This document shows positions 53,109 to 62,065 of a DNA stretch of 64,000 nt, piece by piece (within the stretch, counting starts at the first letter, position 1; every line of letters starts with the position of its first letter). The position numbers and the translations under genes were made by a program. This DNA is from Sinomicrobium pectinilyticum (GTDB lineage: Bacteria; Bacteroidota; Bacteroidia; Flavobacteriales; Flavobacteriaceae): NCBI RefSeq assembly GCF_003725735.1, contig NZ_RJTM01000013.1, positions 1 through 64,000 of the forward strand, read 5' to 3'. A model generated the notes under the pieces. It made no database searches and was not told the origin of the DNA. It saw only the letters and a list, made by a program, of their open reading frames with translations.

Positions 53109-54122
53109 ATGAAACATACTGTAATGAGTGCTATGAAAATTACCGTGATCGGCGGAGGGAGCTGGGCCACGGCCATTGTTAAGATGTTATCGGAAAACCT
53201 GAAAGAAATCGGCTGGTATATGCGCAACACTTTTGTGAAGGAGCATATTCTGCATGAAGGGCATAACCCCAACTACCTGAGTGCGGTTGAATTCCACCCG
53301 GAGCGGCTTCGCCTGACAAACGATATAAACGAAGCCGTCTCCTATGCGGATATACTGATCTTTGCGGTACCTTCGGCCTTTCTGCATTCTGAACTGGAAA
53401 AGCTTACCGTTCCCATAAAGGATAAGATTATTTTCTCGGCGATAAAGGGTATTGTACCCGAAACCGGGCTTATAGTAGGTGAACACTTTCACAATGAATA
53501 CGGCATACCTTTTGAAAATATCGGGGTTATCACAGGGCCTTGTCATGCGGAAGAAGTTGCCCTGGAGCGGTTATCATACCTGACGATTGCCTGTGCCGAT
53601 CCGGAAAAAGCCAAAATGCTGGCAAAAAGTCTTGCAGGCGACTATATAAAAACGAAGATATCCGATGATATTATCGGTACGGAATACGCTGCGGTATTGA
53701 AGAATATTTATGCGATAGCTGCCGGAATAGCCCACGGTCTGGGATACGGGGATAATTTTCAGAGCGTCCTGATGAGTAATGCCATAAGGGAGATGCGGCG
53801 CTTTATAAAGCGGGTGCATAAAATGAAACGAAATATCAATAATTCTGCTTACCTGGGAGACCTGCTGGTTACGGGATATTCCGTTTTTTCACGAAACAGG
53901 ATGTTTGGCAATATGATAGGCAAGGGATACACGGTAAAATCGGCCATGATGGAGATGAGTATGGTGGCCGAAGGATATTATGCGGCTAAAAGTGCACATA
54001 TCATAAACGAAAAGCACGACAAAAAGATCAAGACCCCGATTATGGACGCTGTTTATAATGTGTTATACGAGGGAAAAGAACCCAAAAAAGTATTCAAGAA
54101 ACTTTCGGAAAAGCTGGATTGA
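53109..54122 (+). CDS. gpsA: Glycerol-3-phosphate dehydrogenase [NAD(P)+]
   Basis: GpsA reduces dihydroxyacetone phosphate to sn-glycerol 3-phosphate for phospholipid synthesis. The NAD(P)-binding motif is ITVIGGGSWATAIVK (~11-25). The catalytic lysine lies in EYAAVLKNIYAIAAGIAHGLG, and the substrate region GVITGPCHAEEVA is intact. Length is 337 residues from this ATG; starts at 53124 or 53133 would also serve and match relatives' shorter N-termini better. It is read away from the lipoprotein gene and stands alone. Confidence 0.94.
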   Translation: MKHTVMSAMKITVIGGGSWATAIVKMLSENLKEIGWYMRNTFVKEHILHEGHNPNYLSAVEFHPERLRLTNDINEAVSYADILIFAVPSAFLHSELEKLTVPIKDKIIFSAIKGIVPETGLIVGEHFHNEYGIPFENIGVITGPCHAEEVALERLSYLTIACADPEKAKMLAKSLAGDYIKTKISDDIIGTEYAAVLKNIYAIAAGIAHGLGYGDNFQSVLMSNAIREMRRFIKRVHKMKRNINNSAYLGDLLVTGYSVFSRNRMFGNMIGKGYTVKSAMMEMSMVAEGYYAAKSAHIINEKHDKKIKTPIMDAVYNVLYEGKEPKKVFKKLSEKLD

Positions 54123-54457
54123 CAGGGCTGGTCCTTCTTTATATTTACCCGGGTGAGTGTCTCCCGTAGGGAAAGCCCGGATCAGGTAAAAAAAGGTTTT
54201 TGGAGTTGGGGAATTCGGAACTTATATGGTATATGCAACGGAATGCATAGTTTTATAGGGGACTGAAAGCCTGTTTGGAGAAGGCTCAAACAACCATTGA
54301 CATATCCGTTATTCACGGCCGGAATTTGGTGGGACTAATCTTGATAACCGTCGCGAAATGCTTGATAATAAAGAAGAATCTCACAACTAAAGAACTCAGA
54401 ACCTGGAAAACACCGGGAAGCGGTTTGAACTTTAAAATGTATTCGTACTTCCGGGTC
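54123..54457. other. Convergent intergenic region, gpsA-nadD
   Basis: The 335 bp have no supported ORF. A nested CCGGG/CCCGG and TCCC/GGGA hairpin lies at ~54150-54180 without a T-tract. GGAGTTGGGG and AACTAAAGAACTC resemble the repeats at 51709-51870. Confidence 0.5.
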
Positions 54458-55048
54458 TTACCTGTAAAAATTCATCTCATCGATATATTTCCAGACGGCC
54501 GGGTGCAGAAGCGGGGTAACGTTTTTCCCCTCTTTTATGTCCCTGCGAATGGCCGTTGAGGATATTTCTATGACAGGGGCATCTATTTTGCGGATCCGGG
54601 GATGATCTTGAAGGGGGGGAGGCTCCGGTGCAGTGGTTATCCTGGGGTATACATATACGGAGTGGTTTTGCAGTATGATGTCGTGGTTTTTCCACTTGTG
54701 GAGGCCCTTAAGGTTGTCTTCGCCCATGATAAGACAAAATTCCCGCCCGGGGTACTTTTCCTGAAGATGTACCAGTGTATTTACGGTATAATTGGGTTGA
54801 GGTAATTTGAACTCTATATCCGAAGGTTTCAGCTTTTCCAGTTCATTCGTCGCCCGGTATACCATTTCCAGGCGGTGGTGGTCCGGGAGGAGGGAATTTT
54901 TTTTCTTGAACGGGTTGTGCGGGGTAACAACCAGCCATATTTCGTCCAGATCACTGTGTTCGGCAAAATGATTGGCTATGATAACATGCCCGATATGAAT
55001 GGGATTGAATGTCCCGAAATAAAGTCCGGTTTTTTTGTGTATTTCCAA
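54458..55048 (-). CDS. nadD: Nicotinate-nucleotide adenylyltransferase
   Basis: NadD joins ATP and nicotinate mononucleotide to give deamido-NAD. The 196 residues contain the nucleotidyltransferase motif GLYFGTFNPIHIGHVIIA (8-25; GxFxPxHxGH) and the second signature ISSTAIRRDIKEG near 165. The substrate loop VVTPHNPFKKKNSLL is present. It is the last gene of the yicC-gmk-nadD unit, 14 bp after gmk. Confidence 0.95.
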   Translation of the reverse strand: MEIHKKTGLYFGTFNPIHIGHVIIANHFAEHSDLDEIWLVVTPHNPFKKKNSLLPDHHRLEMVYRATNELEKLKPSDIEFKLPQPNYTVNTLVHLQEKYPGREFCLIMGEDNLKGLHKWKNHDIILQNHSVYVYPRITTAPEPPPLQDHPRIRKIDAPVIEISSTAIRRDIKEGKNVTPLLHPAVWKYIDEMNFYR

Positions 55049-55062
55049 AGCAATGACTTGTA

Positions 55063-55659
55063 TTACTTGTTCTCCCGGTTTACAAATTGATCTACCAGTT
55101 GTTCTGCTTCCTTCAGGGCAGTTTCCAGGTCGTAATTTTGGATGATCTTGTCGAACTGGGGAGCAGTGGCCAGCTCTACCGATGCTTTTGCGATCCGCAT
55201 GTTGATCTTGTCTTCGGGCTCGGTTTTGCGTTTCTTCAACCGTATTTTCAGTTCGTCCACACTCGGGGGTTTAACAAAAACTGCCAGGGTCTGTTCCGGG
55301 AATTTCTTTTTTATGCGGAGCCCGCCCGCTACATCTATATCGAAAATAACATGTTTGCCTGTGGTCCATATGCGTTCTACTTCACTTTTCAGGGTGCCGT
55401 AAAAATTATCCCGGTAAACTTCTTCCCATTCCAGGAAGTCGCCTTGTTTTATATGGTTTTTAAACTCCTGGAGGCTGAGAAAGTAATAATCTTTCCCGTC
55501 TACCTCGTTCCCCCTGGGAGCGCGGGAGGTAGCCGATATGGAAAAATCGAGGTTCAGTTTTTCAATGCCGAGCAGGTGGCGTACGATAGTGGTTTTTCCG
55601 CTGCCGGAAGGAGCGGAAAACACGATGAGTTTGCCTTGTTGGGAATCGTTGTTTACCAT
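55063..55659 (-). CDS. gmk: Guanylate kinase
   Basis: Gmk phosphorylates GMP to GDP. The 198 residues have the P-loop SAPSGSGKTTIVRHLL (15-30) and the GMP-binding segment SATSRAPRGNEVDGKDYYFL. The ATP-lid arginines are in KIRLKKRKTEPEDKINMRI. It follows yicC by 39 bp and precedes nadD by 14 bp, a conserved order in Bacteroidota. Confidence 0.96.
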   Translation of the reverse strand: MVNNDSQQGKLIVFSAPSGSGKTTIVRHLLGIEKLNLDFSISATSRAPRGNEVDGKDYYFLSLQEFKNHIKQGDFLEWEEVYRDNFYGTLKSEVERIWTTGKHVIFDIDVAGGLRIKKKFPEQTLAVFVKPPSVDELKIRLKKRKTEPEDKINMRIAKASVELATAPQFDKIIQNYDLETALKEAEQLVDQFVNRENK

Positions 55660-55698
55660 GTTGTATAATCTAGTTTTGAGAGTACTTCCTGAAAGATC

Positions 55699-56556
55699 CT
55701 ATAATACGTTAAGTACCTGTTCTTTGATTTTTTCCAGTTCGTCTTTCATCTGCACGACCAGTTTCTGCATGGGCGCATAATTGGCTTTAGAGCCGATAGT
55801 ATTGATTTCCCTTCCGATCTCCTGGGATATGAACCCGAGCTTTCTACCGTTGGAATCGTCAGATTTCAGGGTGCTGAGAAAGTAATCGAGGTGATTGGAC
55901 AGGCGTACCTTTTCTTCCGTGATATCGAATTTCTCCAGGTAGTATATAAGTTCCTGTTCAAAACGGTTCTGATCTACATTTTCGCGGATATCCGCTACGG
56001 CTTTTTCAAGGCGTTCCCGAACCTGGACCATCCGCTCCGGGTCTAGCTGTTTTACCTGGTCCAGCAGGGAAGAAATATTGTTTATCCGCAACAGGAAATC
56101 CTTTTCCAGGGCTTTTCCCTCTTCGCTGCGGAAGGTGCTGATCTCTACCAGTGCTTCCTTAAGGGCCTGATTAATGGCTTGATATTCTTCTTCATCGATA
56201 TCGCTGCGCTCTGTTTTGAGCGCATCCGGCATTCTTACCGCCATTTTCAGAAGCTCTATCTCTTCTCCGTTAACAATATTTTTCAATTGTTTTATGTACT
56301 GGTTCACCACAGCTTCGTTGACCTGCGATGAGGTTTCTTCTCCGGTGATCTCCACGTACAGGCTGAAATCCACCTTGCCCCTTACCAGGGTATTGGCAAT
56401 GGTACTCCGCATCTGTAGTTCTTTTTCCCGGTACTGGGAAGGTATCCTGGCATTAACATCCAGGCTTTTGCTGTTGAGCGATTTCAGCTCTACGGTTATT
56501 TTTTTGGTGGAAAGTTGTATTACAGACTTCCCGAAACCTGTCATAGATTTTATCAT
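55699..56556 (-). CDS. YicC family endoribonuclease
   Basis: The 285-residue cytoplasmic protein begins MIKSMTGFGKSVIQ, the hallmark YicC N-terminus, and ends with the DUF1732 domain (SDDSNGRKLGFISQEIGREI and NTIGSKANYAPMQKLVVQMK). E. coli YicC has been linked to RNA decay as an endoribonuclease. Here it heads the operon with gmk and nadD. Function in this organism is inferred from the family. Confidence 0.93.
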   Translation of the reverse strand: MIKSMTGFGKSVIQLSTKKITVELKSLNSKSLDVNARIPSQYREKELQMRSTIANTLVRGKVDFSLYVEITGEETSSQVNEAVVNQYIKQLKNIVNGEEIELLKMAVRMPDALKTERSDIDEEEYQAINQALKEALVEISTFRSEEGKALEKDFLLRINNISSLLDQVKQLDPERMVQVRERLEKAVADIRENVDQNRFEQELIYYLEKFDITEEKVRLSNHLDYFLSTLKSDDSNGRKLGFISQEIGREINTIGSKANYAPMQKLVVQMKDELEKIKEQVLNVL

Positions 56557-56727
56557 CCGGTTTTTTTAAAGAAAAGTTGCACAAAGGTAAGTAAAATAGA
56601 AAAGTTTAGAAAAATGTTTGAAAGTATAGTAGTATTCAAAGGGAAAAGACGGAGAAAAGGATGGAGGATTTTGCGAACCCCGGCTTTTTGGTAATATTAA
56701 ATTTTTAAATATTTTAATGCAACATAG

Positions 56728-56759
56728 TTGCGTTTGCAATGATTTCTAAGGTATATTTG
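56728..56759 (+). promoter_or_regulatory. Promoter of the lipoprotein gene at 56778
   Basis: TTG (56728-56730), 21 bp, then TATATTTG (56752-56759). The -7 box ends 18 bp before the ATG, implying a very short leader. Confidence 0.75.
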
Positions 56760-56777
56760 CCTTCAAAAATTTGAAAC

Positions 56778-57896
56778 ATGAATACTTTTTACCGCAAATT
56801 ATGTAAGGGCCTTCTTTTGGGGCTTGGAGTGCTGATTTCCTCGTGTGAGGATGAAGAGATCATATCGGGCTATCTTGCGCCGCTGGATATGGAACAACAA
56901 GTAAATCTGGTCTATGGGACACAGGCAGAGTTGGACCTGGCGGGAGAGCTTACGAAAGATCAGCATGTAAGTTTTGAAATTACTTTTGAAGAAACGGAAG
57001 ACCTGAAAATTACGGATGATGTAACGCTCCGGGATGTTTTGGAGCGGTCCGTGACTTTTAATTCCGGATCAGGCAAAATCGAGATAGACACGAAAAATCT
57101 ATATCCCAACGCCATGCAGTCGGAAATATCAGGGGCCATACTTCCCGGGACGTATCAGGTTACGGTAAGTGCTCATTCTTCCGAAGGTTTTAAACCGGTA
57201 CAACAAACATTTTCCCTGAAGGTCCTTCCGGCCAAACTTGAAATTGAAGAAGTGGATAATACCGAAGCCATTCCTTATGCGTATGCTTTATATGACCAGG
57301 GAGAACTGAACTATTCCCTGAAAGTCCCTGATTTTTTTACTTCCGATATGTCCTGGGAACTTCACATGAACGGATGGCCCGATCCGAATATAACGGTCCG
57401 GGACCATCGGATCATCGTAAGGGAAGGGGCAGGAGATGAAGAAAAAAAGACTGAATGGACCTATGACCTGATCCCTTCACTGAAAAAAGATGGCTTTACA
57501 GTGGCATCCAGGCAGTTCCGGGTAGTGCTTTTACCGGAAATGAAATTTTTTTACGGGGCCTATTATTCGGAGTACGACCTGTCTGTGACGTTAAACCAGC
57601 TCTATATAGGGCTTTACGATGCCTTTGAAAGTAACCCTCCGGTGTTTTACCCGGAAAAATACAAGCAGAGTTTTGAGATCCTGGCGATAGAAAAGGACGG
57701 GGCAGCTTTTGGGAATGAAGACAATATTATCGGTATAAATGAGGAAACCGGATTGGTTACGGTAGCACATAACCATGTTTTGGAACAGGGACGATACAAG
57801 ATTCGTGTGCAGGCCAATTCGGTCACCGGCCTTGTTTTTGAGACGGAATTAACCCTGATTATGGAGTCCGTATCGGAAGACGATCACCATCATTAA
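56778..57896 (+). CDS. Surface lipoprotein of unknown function
   Basis: The 372-residue lipoprotein has a signal ending LGVLISSC, with C23 lipidated, followed by EDEEIISGYLAPLD; an acidic stretch after the cysteine often directs Bacteroidota lipoproteins to the cell surface. The body looks like three beta-sandwich modules: ~35-150 (GTYQVTVSAHSSEGF), ~155-250 (SWELHMNGWPDPNITVRDH) and ~255-365 (GRYKIRVQANSVTGLVFETE). They resemble surface glycan-binding or cadherin-like folds, but I cannot name the family. It ends naturally in HHH. It has its own promoter and converges on the keto-sugar cluster. Confidence 0.75.
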   Translation: MNTFYRKLCKGLLLGLGVLISSCEDEEIISGYLAPLDMEQQVNLVYGTQAELDLAGELTKDQHVSFEITFEETEDLKITDDVTLRDVLERSVTFNSGSGKIEIDTKNLYPNAMQSEISGAILPGTYQVTVSAHSSEGFKPVQQTFSLKVLPAKLEIEEVDNTEAIPYAYALYDQGELNYSLKVPDFFTSDMSWELHMNGWPDPNITVRDHRIIVREGAGDEEKKTEWTYDLIPSLKKDGFTVASRQFRVVLLPEMKFFYGAYYSEYDLSVTLNQLYIGLYDAFESNPPVFYPEKYKQSFEILAIEKDGAAFGNEDNIIGINEETGLVTVAHNHVLEQGRYKIRVQANSVTGLVFETELTLIMESVSEDDHHH

Positions 57897-57918
57897 CATC
57901 TTTTGCCGTTACGGTATA

Positions 57919-57959
57919 CAACAAGAGGTTGTCAAAAAAGTGAAGACAACCTCTTGTTG
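57919..57959. terminator. Bidirectional hairpin ending the keto-sugar cluster
   Basis: CAACAAGAGGTTGTC (57919-57933) and GACAACCTCTTGTTG (57945-57959) form a perfect 15 bp stem with an 11 nt loop, between convergent genes. T-tracts are weak (ATTTTTG at ~57969 on the plus strand). Confidence 0.8.
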
Positions 57960-57977
57960 ATAACAGGATATTTTTGC

Positions 57978-58739
57978 TTACCGGAGCTCCCGTATCCAAA
58001 TATTCCTGTAACTGACCTCACTGCCGTGATCCTGTAACCGGACAGGGCCTTCTCCGTGGGGTTCGTTCTTAGGCCACCCGATATATTCGGTTGTACCTTT
58101 TATTGCTACATGGTCCTGAACCAGAATACCGTTGTGCAGTACAGTTACGGTAGCAGGTTTGGTCTTATTGCCCGCTTCATCAAATTCCGGGCCGTGATAA
58201 ATAATATCGTAAGTATTCCATTCCCCTGTTTTAACGGAAGCTTTGGCCAGGGGCACGTGTTGTTTATAGACGGCTCCTACCTGCCCGTTCACGTAGGTAT
58301 CGTTATCATTGTTGTCCAGGACCTGTATTTCATAACGGTCCTGCAGGAACACTCCGCTGTTTCCGCGGTTTTGTCCGTCCCCTTTTATTTTCTCGGGAGA
58401 TTTCCACTCCAGGTGCAGCTGTACGTCACCAAAGCTTTTTTTGGTTTGTATGTCCCCTGCTCCGGGTTTTACAGACATACTCCCGTCCCTGTTCAATGTC
58501 CAGGAAGCTTTGGAGGAGGTTTTTGTGCTGACCCATTGATCCAGGTCCTTACCGTCGAACAATACGATAGCGTCGCTCGGAGCGCTGTTTTCGCTTGCAG
58601 GGGTTACTACGGGCGGAACGGGTTCGTAAAATTCGGTTTCCTCCGGTTTTGTGGGTTCTTTTTCACCTTGTTTTTCCTGTCCACGGGTGTACATGCTTCC
58701 GAAGAGACAGATGGTAATAAATATGTGTGTCTTTTTCAT
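57978..58739 (-). CDS. 3-keto-disaccharide hydrolase (DUF1080), periplasmic
   Basis: The ~253-residue protein has a signal peptide (MKKTHIFITICLFGSMYTRG) and no lipobox, so it should be soluble in the periplasm. An ATG seven codons upstream (58760) overlaps the previous stop but would add charged residues before the signal. The concanavalin-like domain starts at DAIVLFDGKDLDQWV (~60) and carries the family hallmarks NRGNSGVFLQDRYEIQVLD, GQVGAVYKQ and the closing LQDHGSEVSYRNIWIREL. Family members cleave glycosides already oxidised at C3. It is the last gene of the cluster. The exact substrate cannot be read from sequence. Confidence 0.88.
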   Translation of the reverse strand: MKKTHIFITICLFGSMYTRGQEKQGEKEPTKPEETEFYEPVPPVVTPASENSAPSDAIVLFDGKDLDQWVSTKTSSKASWTLNRDGSMSVKPGAGDIQTKKSFGDVQLHLEWKSPEKIKGDGQNRGNSGVFLQDRYEIQVLDNNDNDTYVNGQVGAVYKQHVPLAKASVKTGEWNTYDIIYHGPEFDEAGNKTKPATVTVLHNGILVQDHVAIKGTTEYIGWPKNEPHGEGPVRLQDHGSEVSYRNIWIRELR

Positions 58740-58759
58740 CTTTGTTCTTTCTTCGGGCA

Positions 58760-59521
58760 TTATAGTTCCTTGATCTTTATGTTCCGGAAAGAAACGCCGT
58801 CGCCATGATGCTGTAGCCCGATTTTTCCGGTTTGATAGGCACCGAAACCTTCCCAGCCGTTAAACTTGGACTTTTTAATCATATTCTGCCATGCTTCACC
58901 GTGTACCGGGAATTTAACAATTTCCACACCGTTCAGCCATATTTTCCCCTCATTGGCATTGTGATCTATTTTCAGGACCATGGTATTCCATTTTCCTGCG
59001 ACCTTGGCTACATCTTCGGAGGGGGCAACCATATCATACAGGGCACCTGCCTGATGTGTTTTTCCGGCTTTGGCATCGGGATGCCTTTCATTGTCCAATA
59101 CCTGTACCTCCGGGCCGGTCTGGTAAGGTTCATGTAATTCCGGGATTTCCTTTACACCCCAGAAGACACCGCTGTTCCCCCCTTCGGAAATTTTCCATTC
59201 GAGGGAGAGTTTAAAGTTGGTATAATCTTTATCGGTAACCAGGTTTTTTCCACCGGTTTTACTGTTGTTATCCGGGGTGAGCACCATTGCACCGTCCCGG
59301 ATACTCCATTCGGGGGAGATCTCATCGGCATTATAACCGTGCCATCCGTTAAAGGTCTTGCCGTCAAAAAGGACTTCCCAGTCCCCTTCTTCTTTTTTCT
59401 CCTGTTTTTCCACACCGGCCGTTTCTTTTTTTGAAGCGGATTCCTGTGTATCTTTTTTGTTTGCCTCTTTGCAACCTGCCAGGAAAACCAGTGCAAGGGC
59501 GAAATAACTTATCTTCTTCAT
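58760..59521 (-). CDS. 3-keto-disaccharide hydrolase (DUF1080), lipoprotein
   Basis: The 253-residue paralogue of the next gene is membrane anchored: the signal ends in LVFLAGC, with C17 lipidated, followed by a ~30-residue linker rich in Lys and Glu. The DUF1080 domain shows WEVLFDGKTFNGWHGYN, EGGNSGVFWGVKE, PEVQVLDNERHPD, AGALYDMVAP and LQHHGDGVSFRNIKIKEL. The pair offers one tethered and one soluble form of the same enzyme class, possibly with different specificities. It starts 41 bp after the TIM-barrel gene's stop codon. Confidence 0.9.
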   Translation of the reverse strand: MKKISYFALALVFLAGCKEANKKDTQESASKKETAGVEKQEKKEEGDWEVLFDGKTFNGWHGYNADEISPEWSIRDGAMVLTPDNNSKTGGKNLVTDKDYTNFKLSLEWKISEGGNSGVFWGVKEIPELHEPYQTGPEVQVLDNERHPDAKAGKTHQAGALYDMVAPSEDVAKVAGKWNTMVLKIDHNANEGKIWLNGVEIVKFPVHGEAWQNMIKKSKFNGWEGFGAYQTGKIGLQHHGDGVSFRNIKIKEL

Positions 59522-59562
59522 GTTAATATATTTTTTAGCTAATTAACGGGGCGGGGTATTAC

Positions 59563-60633
59563 CTAAGACAACCCCAGGATTTTTTTTAATTTTTCATCAT
59601 CCGTGTCGGCACCTGCGAAATCGTCAAATGCCTTTTCCGTGGCTTCTATGATATGGCTCTGAATGAACGGGGCGCCTTCCCGGGCTCCCTGTTCCGGTGA
59701 TTTTATACAGCATTCCCATTCCATAACGGCCCATACGTCACATCCGTACTGGGTGAGTTTGGAGAAAATGGTCTTGAAATCCACCTGCCCGTCTCCGAGG
59801 GAACGGTATCTTCCCGCCCGATCTCTCCAGTCATTGAACCCTCCGAAAGCTCCCTTTTTTCCGGTAGGGTTGAACTCGGAATCCTTAACATGGAAGGCTT
59901 TTATAAATTCGTGATAATGGTCTATGTAAGCGATATAATCCAGTTGTTGTAATACGAAGTGGCTGGGGTCATATAATATGTTTACTCTTTTGTGGTTGTC
60001 GGTAGCTTTCAGGAACCTTTCAAAAGTATCGCCATCGTGCAGGTCTTCGCCGGGGTGGATTTCATAACATACGTCCACATCGTTTTCATCGAAAGTATCC
60101 AGAATGGGTTTCCAGCGTTTTGCCAGTTCTTCAAAACCCATTTCCACAAGTCCGGGCGGACGCTGTGGCCAGGGGTGTGCGGTGTGCCACAGGAGGGAAC
60201 CGGAAAAGGTAGCATGTGCCTTAAGCCCTAACCGGCGACTGGCAACTGCGGCCTTTTTTACCTGGTCTACAGCCCATGCTGTCCGGGCTTTCGGGTTGTT
60301 TTTATATTTGTCCGGGGCAAAATTGTCGAACATAACATCGTAAGCAGGGTGTACCGCTACAAGCTGTCCCTGAAGGTGGGTAGAAAGTTCGGTTATTTCC
60401 AGTCCGTAGGAACCCACTTTTTCTTTGAGTTCATCACAGTAATCCTGTCCTTCCGATTCGTCTACGCTTCCCGCTTTATCCAGGTCTATCAGGAAAGTTT
60501 CGGGAGTGGGTATCTGAATACCTTTATAGCCCAGTCCGGCGGCCCAGTTACACAGACCGTCCAGCGAATTGAAAGGCGCTTTGTTGTCTACAAACTGTGC
60601 CAGAAATACGGCAGGGCCTTTAATTGTTTTCAT
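59563..60633 (-). CDS. Sugar phosphate isomerase/epimerase-like TIM-barrel protein
   Basis: The 356-residue cytoplasmic protein belongs to the xylose-isomerase-like TIM-barrel superfamily. Likely metal ligands are the Glu in VDVCYEIHPGEDLHDGD, Asp/His in ILYDPSHFVLQQLD, His in IKAFHVKDSEFN and Glu in WAVMEWECC. Such proteins isomerise or epimerise sugars or keto-sugars. Together with Gfo/Idh enzymes and DUF1080 hydrolases this suggests processing of the 3-keto sugar released by cleavage. It lies 58 bp after the Gfo/Idh gene and 41 bp before the DUF1080 gene. Confidence 0.85.
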   Translation of the reverse strand: MKTIKGPAVFLAQFVDNKAPFNSLDGLCNWAAGLGYKGIQIPTPETFLIDLDKAGSVDESEGQDYCDELKEKVGSYGLEITELSTHLQGQLVAVHPAYDVMFDNFAPDKYKNNPKARTAWAVDQVKKAAVASRRLGLKAHATFSGSLLWHTAHPWPQRPPGLVEMGFEELAKRWKPILDTFDENDVDVCYEIHPGEDLHDGDTFERFLKATDNHKRVNILYDPSHFVLQQLDYIAYIDHYHEFIKAFHVKDSEFNPTGKKGAFGGFNDWRDRAGRYRSLGDGQVDFKTIFSKLTQYGCDVWAVMEWECCIKSPEQGAREGAPFIQSHIIEATEKAFDDFAGADTDDEKLKKILGLS

Positions 60634-60691
60634 TATGATTATTTTAATTTAACTTTTAATAGAGTTTGTTTGTGTCTCCGGGAACCTTCGG

Positions 60692-61831
60692 TTAAATGCT
60701 CACCCAGGCAGCGTTGTTCTCATCGCTCTTTACTGCGGCATGTATGAACTGTACTCCTCTGACACCGTCACTTACCGTGGGGTAATCCGGGTTCTCAAAG
60801 GGTTTGTTTTCCAGTACGTTCATAAGATGCCTTCCGAAATTCCTGTAAATGGTGGCAAAAGCTTCCAGGTATCCTTCGGGATGCCCTTTAGGTATCCGGG
60901 AAACGGCTCTTACTTCATCGTAAATGGAATTCCCGTCCGGTGTAAATGTCTGCTCCGGCTTGTCCACCCATTTGGCGTACAGGCGGGTAGAATCTTCCTG
61001 GTTCCACTGAATGCTCCCTTTGCTGCCGTATACACGTATAGCAAGGTCGTTTTCTTCGCCCACCGCGATCTGCGAGATGGACATGGTACCTTTTGCACCG
61101 TTTTTCATACGGAACAGGATGTTGCCGTCGTTATCCAGGACCCTGCCCTCACCGATTCTTCCGAGATCGGCTGCAAGTTCGGTAATGTCTGTTCCCGTGA
61201 TGTAAGAAACCAGGTTTTCGGCATGGGTGCCTATATCTGCCAGCGAACCTCCGACACCCGATTTGGCGGGGTCGGCCCTCCAGGGTTTTATGGCGGCCTG
61301 TTCGTCGAGTTCGGCAGCCATCCAGCCCTGTAAATACTGAACATGGATTTTGCGAATGCTCCCAAGATCACCGCTTTCCACCATTTTCCTGGCCTGTTTT
61401 ACCATGGCATTGCCTGTGTAATTATGGGTCAGGGCAAATAAAAGTCCCGTTTCCTTTACGAGTTTTTCCAGGGTTTTTGCTTCTTCTACGGTAAGTGTCA
61501 TGGGTTTGTCACATACCACATGAAACCCGTTCTCCAGGGCCATTTTTGCAGGCTCAAAATGAAGGTGGTTGGGGGTGACAATAGCTACGAAGTCCATTCG
61601 TTCTCCTTCGGGCAGTTCTTTCTCCTTTGAGATCATTTCCTCAAAATTGCCATAACACCTTTCTTCAGGAAGGTAAAGCGACCTTCCGGTTTCTCTGGAT
61701 TTTTCCGCAGTGCTGCTGAAGGCGCCACATACGAGTTCTATCATACCATCCATGGCAGATGCTTTTCTATGGACACCGCCCATAAAAGAACCGATTCCGC
61801 CACCGATCATACCCATTCTTAGTCTTCTCAT
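60692..61831 (-). CDS. Gfo/Idh/MocA-family NAD(P)-dependent oxidoreductase
   Basis: The 379-residue enzyme has a dinucleotide-binding fold, GMIGGGIGSFMGGVHRKA (7-24), and the family lysine in CDKPMTLTVEEA (~108-119). The catalytic region PAKSGVGGSLADIGTHAENL has Asp and His where family enzymes keep the proton-relay pair. Such enzymes oxidise or reduce sugar hydroxyls, often at C3. No signal peptide is seen, so it acts in the cytoplasm. It is a distant paralogue of the next gene. Confidence 0.9.
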   Translation of the reverse strand: MRRLRMGMIGGGIGSFMGGVHRKASAMDGMIELVCGAFSSTAEKSRETGRSLYLPEERCYGNFEEMISKEKELPEGERMDFVAIVTPNHLHFEPAKMALENGFHVVCDKPMTLTVEEAKTLEKLVKETGLLFALTHNYTGNAMVKQARKMVESGDLGSIRKIHVQYLQGWMAAELDEQAAIKPWRADPAKSGVGGSLADIGTHAENLVSYITGTDITELAADLGRIGEGRVLDNDGNILFRMKNGAKGTMSISQIAVGEENDLAIRVYGSKGSIQWNQEDSTRLYAKWVDKPEQTFTPDGNSIYDEVRAVSRIPKGHPEGYLEAFATIYRNFGRHLMNVLENKPFENPDYPTVSDGVRGVQFIHAAVKSDENNAAWVSI

Positions 61832-61876
61832 TTTGCTTTGTTTATTTTTTAGCTGCTTAATTCACCGGTTATTTTT

Positions 61877-61901
61877 GGCTTTTGATGATCCCTCAAAAGC
61901 C
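61877..61901. repeat. Inverted repeat between the two Gfo/Idh genes
   Basis: GGCTTTTGA (61877-61885) and TCAAAAGCC (61893-61901) form a perfect 9 bp inverted repeat with a 7 bp loop, in the 234 bp gap between the oxidoreductase genes. It lacks a T-tract on the minus strand, so an operator or RNA processing site is more likely than a terminator. Confidence 0.5.
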
Positions 61902-62065
61902 TTTGTTGAGAGCGTGCCTAAAAAGTACAAAATATATGTCGAAAATTAAATATGTTTAGCTGCCTTTAACCTTAGAAGCACCTAAAAAACGTTTTTTATA
62001 CACTTTCTCTTCGGTGAAAGAACTTTTTATGAAAAATTATTCGGAAAGCTTCCGTAATGCCGGGC

